A stretch of 64,000 bases of DNA, taken from NCBI RefSeq assembly GCF_001552535.1, contig NZ_BCRJ01000059.1, positions 1 through 64,000 of the forward strand. The letters run 5' to 3'. This document shows positions 1 to 7,719 of the stretch, one piece after another; position 1 is the stretch's first letter; every line of letters starts with the position of its first letter. A program made the translations under genes and the position numbers. Source of the DNA: Nocardioides jensenii JCM 1364 = NBRC 14755. GTDB taxonomy: Bacteria; Actinomycetota; Actinomycetes; Propionibacteriales; Nocardioidaceae. The notes under the pieces are model-generated. The model saw only the letters and a program-made list of their open reading frames with translations. It did no database searches and was not told the origin of the DNA.

Positions 1-106
1 CACCGATCTGCGGCATAGCCTGAGTGAACTGGCCGACGAGGCGCCACGCACGTTGGACGCCAGCGAGCTCTGGGCCTACCGGCATGTCGTGACGCCCTTG
101 CGGTGA
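1..106 (+). CDS. 3' end of an unidentified gene (partial)
   Basis: Only about 34 codons lie in the window. The frame beginning at base 2 stays open and stops with TGA at 104-106; the peptide ends SELWAYRHVVTPLR. The third codon positions are mostly G or C like the neighbours, which supports coding, but the piece is too short to name a family. It is convergent with the next gene, whose stop is about 20 bases away. Confidence 0.4.
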   Translation, partial: TDLRHSLSELADEAPRTLDASELWAYRHVVTPLR

Positions 107-128
107 ACGCCTGGGGCTCCTGGGGGAG

Positions 129-464
129 TCAGGCCTTGCGCTGCATGCGGTACGCCGCCTCGAGGGCGCGCCGCAGCGCCATGTCGTTGCCATGGGTCAG
201 CGAGGCCTGCACCTTGTGGTGCGCCTCCATCGCGGGCGGCACCCCGAACGTCTCCGGGTGTGCGGCCGTCAGCTCCTCGCGCAACGACGGAGCGCACCGG
301 ATGGTCAGGGTCGTCCTGTCCTCGAGTCGTGCCACCAATCGGTTGTCGACGTACCACGCCGGCCGTTCAGCGGTGCCCTTGCGCCGGCACCGCGCCAGTG
401 ACTCGAGGAACTCCGCGACGGTGTCGGCATTCATGCCGTCGACCGTACGCCGCCCACGCCCCAT
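129..464 (-). CDS. MmcQ/YjbR-like small protein
   Basis: A 111-residue protein. The core NRLVARLEDRTTLTIRC, then PETFGVPPAM and the ending ALRRALEAAYR resemble the single-domain MmcQ/YjbR fold, where a helix ending in AYR/AWR closes the protein. Its ATG overlaps the stop of the QueA-like gene as TGATG, so translation is probably coupled. A second possible start is the methionine ten codons downstream (MNADTVAEF). YjbR proteins have a DNA-binding-like fold but no settled function, so none is assigned. It is the last gene of a three-gene operon with the QueA-like protein and an SDR. Confidence 0.65.
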   Translation of the reverse strand: MGRGRRTVDGMNADTVAEFLESLARCRRKGTAERPAWYVDNRLVARLEDRTTLTIRCAPSLREELTAAHPETFGVPPAMEAHHKVQASLTHGNDMALRRALEAAYRMQRKA

Positions 465-1498
465 CAGGGGAGCAGCAGCATCACGTCGCCGAACTCGTGC
501 CAGAGGTAGTCGGGTGAGCCGGTCTCGGTGACGGCGGCGTACCCGGCGTCGACCAAGGGGCGACCGGCGACCGCCTCGAGCAGATCGAGGTGGCTGGCCT
601 CGGGCTCGTGCAACCCGCTGAGCAGGCCGTCGACGACGCGCGCTGGGCGATCGGGTCCGAGCACGAGCGAGGTCCAGCCGTCGGTCGGCACCACGCGTCC
701 GGAGGAGCCGGCCGTCTCCAGCGCTCGTACGACGGTCGTGCCCACCGCGACGATGCGTCGCCCGACGGACCGGGTGCTGTTCACCAGTCGCGCGGTCGCC
801 TCAGGCACCATGAACCGCTCCGGCTGCGGCGGTTCGTGAGCCTCCTGGCTGGACACGCCGGTGTGCAACACGATCGGAGCCACCGCGACGCCGCGGGCCA
901 TGAGCCTGACCAACAGCTCGGCGGTCAGTGGTCGACCCGCGCTGGGCATCTCGGCGCTCCCGGGCTGCTCGGCGTACGAGTTCTGCAGCATCGACAGCGG
1001 CCATGCGCCCTCGACGTACGGGTAGCGGATCGGCCGTCCCTGCTCCCACAGGTAGTCGGCCCGGTCCAGCCGAGGCGTCGGGGCCGCGCGCCAGAGCCGG
1101 GACTGGCCCGCGGGATGCGGCCCCAGGAGCCGCAGACGGACGCCGCCGGGAAGACGCAGCTCCTCGTCGGTGCAGACCAGGTCGGGTCCCAGTTGGTCGG
1201 GTCGGCGCACCTCGACCACCCAGGTGCCGTCATCGAGCTCGGTCGAGACGTGGAGGACGGCGTCTCGGCCGCGTCGGTGGAAGTCGACCGCGGCCGGCAG
1301 AGTGGCGCTGGTGTTCACCACGAGCAGGTCGCCGGGGTGCAGCAGGTCGGGGAGATCGCTGGCACGTAGGTGCTGCACCCTGGCACTGCTCACGGAGGCC
1401 AGCCGTACGGCGTCCCGGGCGATGCCTCGAAGCTCGGGTGGTACGGCGGCCTCGTGGCTGCTCGGAACGTTGAATCGCTCGGTGGGCTGGGCGCTCAT
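464..1498 (-). CDS. QueA-family protein (SAM:tRNA ribosyltransferase-isomerase-like)
   Basis: A 344-residue QueA-family protein. True QueA transfers and isomerises the ribosyl part of SAM onto preQ1 in tRNA. Visible family blocks are GRPIRYPYV near 154-162, EMPSAGRPLT near 183-192, VAPIVLHTGVSS near 206-217, ERFMVPEATARLVN near 227-240 and AVGTTVVRALETA near 251-263. The blocks are in QueA order, but the usual TAGLHFT and LHVGLGTF-type motifs are altered, as in a group of actinobacterial paralogues of unknown substrate. No other queuosine gene is nearby. The start overlaps the stop of the SDR gene (ATGA). The family is clear; activity as QueA is uncertain. Confidence 0.8.
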   Translation of the reverse strand: MSAQPTERFNVPSSHEAAVPPELRGIARDAVRLASVSSARVQHLRASDLPDLLHPGDLLVVNTSATLPAAVDFHRRGRDAVLHVSTELDDGTWVVEVRRPDQLGPDLVCTDEELRLPGGVRLRLLGPHPAGQSRLWRAAPTPRLDRADYLWEQGRPIRYPYVEGAWPLSMLQNSYAEQPGSAEMPSAGRPLTAELLVRLMARGVAVAPIVLHTGVSSQEAHEPPQPERFMVPEATARLVNSTRSVGRRIVAVGTTVVRALETAGSSGRVVPTDGWTSLVLGPDRPARVVDGLLSGLHEPEASHLDLLEAVAGRPLVDAGYAAVTETGSPDYLWHEFGDVMLLLP

Positions 1499-2181
1499 GC
1501 GACCACCTCCACACTCAGCTGATGCCGGCCGGAGGCGTCGTCGTCGAGGAGGAGGGAGACCAACGCGGGAGCCACCGTCGTGGGCAGGGGGCGATCGCTG
1601 ATGTCCTCGCCGGGGAACGCCGCCTGGTGCATGGCCGTGCGCATGTCACCGGGATCGACCGTCAGCACCCGGACGTCGGGCTCCTCGACGGCGAGGATCC
1701 TGCCCGCATGCTCGAGCCCGGCCTTGGCGCTGGCGTAGCCGCCCCAGCCCTCGTAGACCTCGACGGCGGCGTCCGAGGTGATGTTGAGGACGGTGCCGTG
1801 CCGCTCGCGCAGTGAGGGCAGGAGGTCGCGGACGAGGGCCAGGGGCGCGACCAGGTTCACCTCGAGCACGTGGGAGAAGACGGCCGACTCCAGATCGGCG
1901 AACCGGGGGAGTGGACTGGCGCCGAGCGTGCTGGCGTTGTTGGCCAGCAGGTCGACGCCGCCCAGTGCTTGGACGGCAGACCGCAACGCCAGGCGGTGTC
2001 CCGGGTCTGACACGTCCCCGGCGATGGCCACATGGTCGACGCCGGTCAGGGTCGCCGTGGCTGCCCGGAGGTCGGTGTCGTTGCGTGCGTCGAGGACCAG
2101 GGTCCATCCACGGTCGGCGAGTTCGCCGGCCAGGGCGAGACCGAGTCCGCGGGAGGCACCGGTGATGAGTGCGACAGGCAT
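1495..2181 (-). CDS. SDR-family NAD(P)-dependent oxidoreductase
   Basis: A 228-residue classical short-chain dehydrogenase. It has the nucleotide-binding GASRGLG at residues 8-14, LANNAS after strand 4, and the catalytic tyrosine/lysine in YASAKAG. A cytosolic NAD(P)H oxidoreductase is expected; the substrate cannot be read from sequence. An AGGAG ribosome site precedes the ATG. It is the first gene of an operon with the QueA-like and YjbR-like genes. Its upstream region carries a tandem-repeat promoter that looks like a MerR-type target (separate entry). Confidence 0.85.
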   Translation of the reverse strand: MPVALITGASRGLGLALAGELADRGWTLVLDARNDTDLRAATATLTGVDHVAIAGDVSDPGHRLALRSAVQALGGVDLLANNASTLGASPLPRFADLESAVFSHVLEVNLVAPLALVRDLLPSLRERHGTVLNITSDAAVEVYEGWGGYASAKAGLEHAGRILAVEEPDVRVLTVDPGDMRTAMHQAAFPGEDISDRPLPTTVAPALVSLLLDDDASGRHQLSVEVVA

Positions 2182-2228
2182 GGTGGTCGGGATCTCCTTG
2201 ATCGATGTGATCGGACACCACGAGCCTG

Positions 2229-2253
2229 CAAGTTGAAGTTAAGTTGAAGTCAA
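2229..2253 (-). promoter_or_regulatory. Candidate MerR-type promoter/operator with tandem repeats
   Basis: Read on the minus strand, a TTGACT -35 element is followed by two near copies of AACTTCAACTT and, after about 19 bases, a CAGGCT -10-like box. Long 19-base spacers with repeats in the spacer are typical of MerR-regulated promoters. The site overlaps the stop codon of the upstream gene and would drive the SDR gene at 2181. No MerR gene is in the window. Confidence 0.3.
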
Positions 2254-3198
2254 GGCCTTGCCGGCAGCTTTCTTGTGCTCGGCGTCAAGGACGCCCGGAA
2301 GGCGGTCGACCAAGTCGCTCAAGCCCAGTTCGGTCGCCACCTCGACCATGCGCGGCAACATGCCCGGGCTCAGGGTCGCCTCGCAGTTCGCCAGGGCGCC
2401 CAGCGCCGCATCGTCAAGTCCCGCGAGTGCGGGCAACGCCGCATCCCAGGCGTCATAGTCGTGCAGGGAGCGGGCGAAGGCGTTGAGTCCTGACGCGTCG
2501 AGGGCGGTGATCAGCGGCACCAGTCGCTCCTGACTGGCCGGCGAGACTGAGGCGACCAAGGTGACGGCGTCGGCGTAGAGCTCGTCGGCATGGGCGGCCC
2601 GGATCGCCTCGACGAGGCGTTCGTCCTCGATGCGCTGGACCAAGGTGTCGAGCGCGTCGAGATCCTCGGCGAACAGCGCCACCTGGAGCAGGTCGCGGCC
2701 GGTTGCGGCACGCACCACCCCGAGCGCCGTGTCCGCCTCGATGACCGAGACGAACCTGCCCAGGGCGACGTACTCCTTGCGCTCGACGAGTGTGCGGCCG
2801 ACCTCGAGAACGGTGGCCGACGGAATACGGCCCAGGATCGGCGCGGCGCGGACAGGGTCGAGCGCGGTGGCGAGATCGGCGAGGTAGGTCGAGCTGAGGT
2901 GTCCCGCGAGCTTGACCGCAACGTCCGGCTCCATCACGGCAGCGACGCGCGCGCCCAGCAGCGGGGAGAGGGCGAGCTGTGCGATGCGTGCGCTCAGGGG
3001 CGCCGGCACGGCGCCGGCGAGCTTGGCGATGCGGCGGAAGCGGGACTCGTGCTGGTGGAAGATCGCCTCGCCGACCGCGACGCGAAGGGTCTTGATGTCA
3101 GCGGGCGGCACCTCGACGAGCGCCGAGAGCTCGGCATCGGCGACGTTCAGGACGTCGGCCAGCTTGATGATCTCGACGCGGTTCGCGAGGGACGTCAT
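2239..3198 (-). CDS. All-helical protein of unknown function
   Basis: About 319 residues from the ATG at 3198 (MTSLANRVEII). The frame continues open upstream, but this start overlaps the stop of the small gene before it as ATGA and gives a sensible N-terminus. The protein is soluble, rich in Ala, Leu, Asp and Glu, and reads as a string of short amphipathic helices such as ARVAAVMEPDVAVKLAGHL and DLATALDPVRAAPILGRIP. This recalls the helical repeats of the MgtE N-terminal domain or HEAT-like arrays, but no channel or CBS domain follows. No function is assigned. Confidence 0.7.
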   Translation of the reverse strand: MTSLANRVEIIKLADVLNVADAELSALVEVPPADIKTLRVAVGEAIFHQHESRFRRIAKLAGAVPAPLSARIAQLALSPLLGARVAAVMEPDVAVKLAGHLSSTYLADLATALDPVRAAPILGRIPSATVLEVGRTLVERKEYVALGRFVSVIEADTALGVVRAATGRDLLQVALFAEDLDALDTLVQRIEDERLVEAIRAAHADELYADAVTLVASVSPASQERLVPLITALDASGLNAFARSLHDYDAWDAALPALAGLDDAALGALANCEATLSPGMLPRMVEVATELGLSDLVDRLPGVLDAEHKKAAGKALTST

Positions 3199-3431
3199 GC
3201 GTCCTCCCCGGGGAAGAGCAGGGCCTTGGCGCGGCCACGCAGGGGCCGGGGGACCGCGGTGAGCGTGGCCCGGAGGCCTGACTCCACGGCCTCCGCCTCG
3301 GCGGCGAATACGGCCGCGACCAGCATGTCGAGGTGCGCGACCTCGTCGGGACTGCAGGCGCTGAACGCGGCCAGCTCGTCGACGCTCGTGCCGAGCCGTT
3401 CGGCGAGTGCGGAGACATCGGTCGATGCCAT
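3195..3431 (-). CDS. Small hypothetical protein
   Basis: A 78-residue acidic, helical protein with no recognisable family. It ends RGRAKALLFPGEDA. Its TGA stop overlaps the ATG of the following helical protein, so the two are almost certainly co-translated and may work together. An AGGAG-like ribosome site precedes the ATG. No signal peptide or membrane segment is visible. Confidence 0.6.
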   Translation of the reverse strand: MASTDVSALAERLGTSVDELAAFSACSPDEVAHLDMLVAAVFAAEAEAVESGLRATLTAVPRPLRGRAKALLFPGEDA

Positions 3432-3605
3432 GGTGGTCCTCTCCTCGATGACGAAGCCCGCTCACGGTACTCGTTGCCGGGGGGCACGAGCGGTAGATCC
3501 GCCGGCACGGGACTCGGTGTCGAGCCCCGCGTCGGCAGGGTTGCCCCGGTCGGGGGACGGCCTCGGGCATCAGGGAGCCAAGGGAGTGGCGGCCGCACGA
3601 ACGGG

Positions 3606-3611
3606 TAGGTT
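3606..3611 (+). promoter_or_regulatory. Leaderless -10 box
   Basis: TAGGTT lies six bases before the ATG at 3618, which fits a leaderless transcript starting on the start codon. No ribosome site precedes this ATG. Confidence 0.45.
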
Positions 3612-3617
3612 GACGTC

Positions 3618-3923
3618 ATGATCGTGGCGTTCAGCATCTCTCCGACGGCGGGCGACGAGACGGGTGGCGTGGCCGAGGCCGTCGCTGCCGCCGTGCGCGT
3701 GGTCCGCGAGTCCGGCCTGCCCAACGAGACGAACGCGATGTTCACCAACATCGAGGGTGAGTGGGACGAGGTGATGGCGGTCGTCAAGCGCGCCGTCGAC
3801 GTCGTCGCCGAGGTGTCGCCTCGCGTCGGTCTCGTGCTCAAGGCCGACATCCGTCCCGGGTACGACGGCCAGCTCACCGCCAAGGTGGAGCGGGTCGAGC
3901 GCGCCCTGGCCGAGGACCAGTGA
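3618..3923 (+). CDS. Thiamine-binding protein, MTH1187/YqgV family
   Basis: A 101-residue protein of the MTH1187/YkoF-like thiamine-binding superfamily. It opens MIVAFSISPT, has the NAMFTNIEGEWDEVM segment and ends with the KADIRPGYDGQL strand and a C-terminal helix, the usual ferredoxin-like layout of the family. Members bind thiamine or related pyrimidines in the cytosol; a role in thiamine sensing is inferred only. The DUF3105 gene follows with a TGATG overlap, so they form an operon. Transcription probably begins at the ATG (TAGGTT -10). Confidence 0.8.
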   Translation: MIVAFSISPTAGDETGGVAEAVAAAVRVVRESGLPNETNAMFTNIEGEWDEVMAVVKRAVDVVAEVSPRVGLVLKADIRPGYDGQLTAKVERVERALAEDQ

Positions 3924-4543
3924 TGGCTGGCCGCCTGCTGCTGGCCGCGATCGCTGCCGTTCTGGTGGTCTTCGGCGCCGTCGCGATCCCGCTGGTCCTT
4001 GCCGATGACTCCTCCGGATCCGGTGACGATCTGGCCGGAGTGATGGGGCCGGCGAACGGCGTCCACGACCAGGACTTCGACGAGGAGTCCGCGAACCTCT
4101 CCGCGGTGAAGACCTTCCAGGCCGAGGGACTGATCCACGAGACTGGTGAGATCGAGTACGACGAGTCGCCGCCGACTGGTGGCCCCCACGACCAGGTGTG
4201 GCTCGAGTGCGGCGTCTACGACCGTGAGGTGCGTGAGGAGAACGCCGTGCATGCGCTCGAGCACGGAACCGTCTGGATCACCTACGACCCGGCCCTTTCC
4301 GACGACGAGATCGACCAGCTCGCCGACGCGCTTCCGGACGAGGGCATCCTCTCCCCGTACGGCGACCAGGAGGCGCCCGTGGTGGTGACCGTCTGGAACG
4401 CCCAACTGGCTCTCGACGGTCCCGACGACCCGCGGCTGGCCCTCTTCATCGAGAAGTACGGCGACGGCAGCACCTCGCCCGAGCCGATGGCGAGCTGTCA
4501 CGGCGGTGTCGAGATGTTCGAGGACGCCGGCACCGGCGCCTGA
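3923..4543 (+). CDS. DUF3105 membrane-anchored protein
   Basis: A 206-residue protein with an N-terminal membrane segment (residues 4-24, LLLAAIAAVLVVFGAVAIPL) and an extracytoplasmic DUF3105 domain. Family marks are PPTGGPHDQVW, CGVYDREVREENAVHALEHG and the C-terminal CHGG. DUF3105 proteins are common in actinobacteria and have no known function. The conserved His/Cys pattern suggests a metal or redox site, but that is inference. The start overlaps the preceding stop (TGATG). Confidence 0.85.
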   Translation: MAGRLLLAAIAAVLVVFGAVAIPLVLADDSSGSGDDLAGVMGPANGVHDQDFDEESANLSAVKTFQAEGLIHETGEIEYDESPPTGGPHDQVWLECGVYDREVREENAVHALEHGTVWITYDPALSDDEIDQLADALPDEGILSPYGDQEAPVVVTVWNAQLALDGPDDPRLALFIEKYGDGSTSPEPMASCHGGVEMFEDAGTGA

Positions 4544-4584
4544 TCGACGTGACGCATTCGACCGCCACTTTTCCGTCCGATCGT

Positions 4585-4600
4585 TCGAACAGGTGATCGA
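4585..4600. promoter_or_regulatory. Candidate LexA (SOS) box
   Basis: TCGAACAGGTGATCGA differs at one base from the actinobacterial LexA consensus TCGAACNNNNGTTCGA. Its left half covers the expected -35 region of the promoter whose -10 is TAGTCT at 4608-4613, so LexA bound here would block that promoter. Confidence 0.5.
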
Positions 4601-4607
4601 ACAGGCG

Positions 4608-4613
4608 TAGTCT
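4608..4613 (+). promoter_or_regulatory. Leaderless -10 box under the LexA-like site
   Basis: TAGTCT ends six bases before the ATG at 4620, placing the transcription start on the start codon. There is no ribosome site. The LexA-like box lies directly upstream. Confidence 0.45.
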
Positions 4614-4619
4614 GGCGGC

Positions 4620-4991
4620 ATGGCCGCGCACGTTCCACCACCGGGTTGGCCGGCCCGCGTCCGACCACCGGAGGCCCCACTCTGGGAACGCAGTGCGGAG
4701 AACTGGCTGCTCGACGTCTGCCCACCCGAATACCGCGGCTACCCCACGTTGCGACGCCACATCGTGGTGCTGGCTCGCTTCGCCGTGCTCCATGTCGCCG
4801 GAGCCCAGGTGGCCTGCGACCGCGGCCTCAGTGAGGCCCGCGCCGAGCTTCGCGACGTCACGGATCCCGATGTCGTCGAGGCGGCCATCGAGACCTGGCA
4901 CCGCGAGTCGGCCCGGTTGCTGCGCTTGCGACGCGAGGTGGCGCTCGTGGAGGACGCGTTGCGCGGTCGGCGATTCGTGGCCCGTCTCTGA
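4620..4991 (+). CDS. Small hypothetical protein, probably SOS-controlled
   Basis: A 123-residue basic protein with no family I can name. It has a proline-rich start, a WLLDVCPPEYRGYPTLRRH block and a long C-terminal helix rich in Arg and Glu (SARLLRLRREVALVEDALRG) that could be a coiled coil. No membrane segment or signal peptide is seen. A near-perfect LexA box and a leaderless -10 lie directly upstream, so damage-induced expression is inferred. An accessory DNA-repair or replication role is possible but not shown. It stands alone between two other transcription units. Confidence 0.7.
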   Translation: MAAHVPPPGWPARVRPPEAPLWERSAENWLLDVCPPEYRGYPTLRRHIVVLARFAVLHVAGAQVACDRGLSEARAELRDVTDPDVVEAAIETWHRESARLLRLRREVALVEDALRGRRFVARL

Positions 4992-5056
4992 CCGATCCCC
5001 TCACCCGGCCCGACTCGCCGCCTTCGCCCGGGACGCCAGCCGGTCGAGGGGAGCAG

Positions 5057-5062
5057 TAGCCT
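5057..5062 (+). promoter_or_regulatory. Leaderless -10 box
   Basis: TAGCCT lies seven bases before the ATG at 5070 of the Nudix gene; no ribosome site is present, so a leaderless start is likely. Confidence 0.4.
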
Positions 5063-5069
5063 CGCCACC

Positions 5070-5516
5070 ATGCATGAGTTCTCGAGCGTCCTGCTGGTCG
5101 ATGCCCGCGGCTGGATCCTGATGCAGGAGCGCGACGAGCATCCGGTGATCGATCCGGACTGCTGGGGCTTTCCGGGCGGCCACCTGGAAGGTGCCGAGGA
5201 CCCGCTGGCCGGTGCCCTGCGTGAGTTCGTCGAAGAGACAGGTGTCGCACTCGCCGTCGGCGACGTCGTGGCCTGGCGCGACGTGCACGTGCACCACGAG
5301 GCCTACGGAACCGACGACGTGATGCACCTGTTCGTCGGGGCCACCGCCCTCACCGACGCGGACATCACCTGCAACGAGGGCCGGCGGATCGTCTTCGTCG
5401 ACCCACACGACGTCACTTCTCTTCCCCTGACCGCGGCCACCGGACTCGTGCTGCCCGACTTCCTGGCCTCCCCGGACCACGCCCGACTGAGCACCGCTGC
5501 GAAGGAGCTGTCATGA
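5070..5516 (+). CDS. Nudix hydrolase
   Basis: A 148-residue Nudix protein. The full box Gx5Ex7REUxEExGU is present from G37 to V59 (REFVEETGV at its end), with the metal-binding glutamates at 55-56. The fold's conserved FPGG strand precedes it. Such enzymes cleave nucleoside diphosphates linked to another group; the substrate here cannot be told. It is followed, with an ATGA overlap, by an SMP-30-like gene, so the two form a small operon. Confidence 0.9.
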   Translation: MHEFSSVLLVDARGWILMQERDEHPVIDPDCWGFPGGHLEGAEDPLAGALREFVEETGVALAVGDVVAWRDVHVHHEAYGTDDVMHLFVGATALTDADITCNEGRRIVFVDPHDVTSLPLTAATGLVLPDFLASPDHARLSTAAKELS

Positions 5517-6439
5517 GCATCACCGTGATCCAGGTCCCCGGGCCCGGCGCCGAGGACGTCGTGGTGGGCACCTCCGGCCCCGATGAGGGAGCCGTCTTCA
5601 CCGGCACCGCGGACGGCATGCTGTTCCGTGTCTCCCACGACGGCCGCCGGATCACCCGGGTGGCCGAGACCGGGGGCCGGCCACTTGGCATCGAGCTGCT
5701 CCCGGACGGACGGCTGTTGGTCTGCGATGCCCACGCCGGACTCCTCTGCGTCGACCCACGCACCGGGTCCCTCGAGACCCTGGCCGACTCGGTCGACGGC
5801 CTGCCGTTCGTCTTCTGCAACAACGCGGCCGTCACGGTCGACGGAGACATCTGGTTCTCGGACAGCTCGACGCACTTCGGCATCGAGCAGTGGAAGGACG
5901 ACTTCGTCCAGGACACCCGCACCGGACGCCTGCTGCGACTCGACAGCAGCGGCACGCTCGAGGTGGTGCTCGATGGTCTCGCCTTCGCCAACGGCGTCGC
6001 CCTCGCGGCCGACGAGTCGTTCGTCGCGGTCGCGGAGACCGGCGCGCGCACCGTCGTACGCCACTGGCTCACGGGGGAGCGGGCCGGTCGGCGTGACTAC
6101 CTGGTGCAGGACCTGCCGGGCTACCCGGACAACATCGCCCGCGGCAGCGACGGCCTGATCTGGGTCACCATCGCCTCACCCCTCGACCCGGTCGTCGAGC
6201 GCCTGCAGAAGGCCCCGTTGTGGCTGCGGCGGACCGTGACCAAGGTGCCCGTGGCGCTGCAGCCCAAGCCGAAGCGCACCGTCCGCGTCCAGGCGTACGA
6301 CGACCGCGGGGTGCTCGTGCACGACGTCGACGCGGACACTCCCGACTTCCACATGGTCACCGGAGTCCGTGAGCACGAGGGCCGGGTGTGGATGGGCAGC
6401 CTCCACGAACCGGCGATCGCCCACGTCGACCTCCGCTAG
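5513..6439 (+). CDS. SMP-30/strictosidine-synthase-like beta-propeller protein
   Basis: A 308-residue six-bladed propeller of the SMP-30/gluconolactonase and strictosidine-synthase superfamily. Visible marks are GGRPLGIELLPDGRLLVCDA, VDGDIWFSDSS, FANGVALAADESFVAVAETG and LPGYPDNIARGSDGLIWV, where the Asn/Asp pair is typical of the metal site. Members are lactonases or related hydrolases. No signal peptide is present, so it should be cytosolic. The start overlaps the Nudix stop (ATGA). Its stop overlaps the convergent neighbour's stop by four bases around CTAG. Confidence 0.85.
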   Translation: MSITVIQVPGPGAEDVVVGTSGPDEGAVFTGTADGMLFRVSHDGRRITRVAETGGRPLGIELLPDGRLLVCDAHAGLLCVDPRTGSLETLADSVDGLPFVFCNNAAVTVDGDIWFSDSSTHFGIEQWKDDFVQDTRTGRLLRLDSSGTLEVVLDGLAFANGVALAADESFVAVAETGARTVVRHWLTGERAGRRDYLVQDLPGYPDNIARGSDGLIWVTIASPLDPVVERLQKAPLWLRRTVTKVPVALQPKPKRTVRVQAYDDRGVLVHDVDADTPDFHMVTGVREHEGRVWMGSLHEPAIAHVDLR

Positions 6440-7548
6440 GGGGTCGGAGCGCCTGGGATCGGGTTGCAGGCGACGATGCCACCGCTCTCGAACGCCATCT
6501 GGGCGCCGAGCCTCTCATCGCGGAACGTCGCCTCGGTGATGACCGCGGAGCCGTCGGCCTCGACCGAGTCCACGTCGACGAAGTCGCTCAGCGGTTCCAA
6601 CGTCCTGGGGTCTGTGCCGTCGCGCAACCACTTCTCACGCGCCTTCGCGTCGCTCACGGCCGCGTCGCCGGAGGAGAAGAGGAGGACCGACTGTGAGACC
6701 ACGTCGTCGCCGTCGGGCACGAGGAAGTAGGCGGACGCCTCCGGGGTGCCGAGCTGGTCGGCTCCGGTGTCCTTCATCGGCTGCTCGAGGGCGTCGGGGT
6801 CTGTCGTGGTGGCGGCCCTGCCGAGTCGACAGGCCCGGTCGCCGAGGGCCACATGGGCGAACTCGGGGCGGTCGGCTTCGGCGAACAGGTCGGGGACCGT
6901 GTCGCTGTCGGCCAGGGAGTCCGCGTCGCCGTCCACCACGTCGACCACGGGCCCGGGGTCACGACTGACCACGAGCAGGTGCTCGTCCTCGATGACGGTG
7001 ACGTCCAGGAAGGTCCCCGGGTAGTGGTCGGCCATGGTGCCGTTCACGTCGGCGAGGTCGGGGCCACCGGTGAACCGGTCGTGGCCGCCCACCGAGCTCT
7101 TCTCGTAGCCTGAATCGGCCAGGTCGTCGGTGACGTCGTCCAGGTCGATCTCGTCGTCGAGCCGGTAGACCTCCCAGTAGTCACCATCATCCTCGCTCTC
7201 CCCTCGGGTGCCGGAGACGTACCAGTCGACGTCGAACTCGTTGAACGGAGCCTCCTCCATGACCTGGAGGTACTGGGCCAGCGGAGTGGCGACCAGGCTG
7301 TCGCGGGCCTTCGAGCGGAATCGGTCGAGGTCCCGGTCCGAGAAGTCGTGCCCGATGTCGTCGAGCCCCGTGCGTTCGGCCCAGGCGTCGCGGTCGACGA
7401 ACTCGATCGTCGTGGTGTCCTCGGGGAGCACCCCGAGGGCGGCCGAGGCACTCCCGGGGCCGGTCAGGAGAACGACGGCCAGGACACCGCCGCCGACGAC
7501 AGCGACTCCACAGCCACCCGCGATCAGGGCCTTCGTGCGCTTCTGCAT
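6436..7548 (-). CDS. Secreted or membrane-anchored acidic protein, unknown function
   Basis: A 370-residue protein with an N-terminal hydrophobic segment (about residues 7-29, ending [10 protein letters not shown]) that can be a signal anchor or signal peptide. The rest is strongly acidic with no known domain; it recalls DUF3352-like envelope proteins with paired alpha/beta halves, but the match is weak. A clear GGAGG ribosome site lies before the ATG. It is convergent with the SMP-30-like gene and shares the last four bases. No function is assigned. Confidence 0.7.
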   Translation of the reverse strand: MQKRTKALIAGGCGVAVVGGGVLAVVLLTGPGSASAALGVLPEDTTTIEFVDRDAWAERTGLDDIGHDFSDRDLDRFRSKARDSLVATPLAQYLQVMEEAPFNEFDVDWYVSGTRGESEDDGDYWEVYRLDDEIDLDDVTDDLADSGYEKSSVGGHDRFTGGPDLADVNGTMADHYPGTFLDVTVIEDEHLLVVSRDPGPVVDVVDGDADSLADSDTVPDLFAEADRPEFAHVALGDRACRLGRAATTTDPDALEQPMKDTGADQLGTPEASAYFLVPDGDDVVSQSVLLFSSGDAAVSDAKAREKWLRDGTDPRTLEPLSDFVDVDSVEADGSAVITEATFRDERLGAQMAFESGGIVACNPIPGAPTP

Positions 7549-7719
7549 GGTTCCTCCGAGAATCAGGGGGTCGGCCGGGTTTGCGGACCGGACCCGGCCG
7601 GGTCAAACTACCCGGGTCCGACCGGCTCACACCTGGACACGGGCACGACTAGACTCGGTCGGGCAACCCGGTCGACCGGGTGCCGCGCCCACATCGCCGA
7701 CAGACGTAAGGACCCCCGC

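Noticed and set aside
2251-2260. CAAG-GC-CTTG palindrome resembling the KstR2 operator
   Set aside because: It lies inside the 3' coding part of the helical protein gene, the flanking A and T of the KstR2 consensus are missing, and no ring-degradation gene is near.
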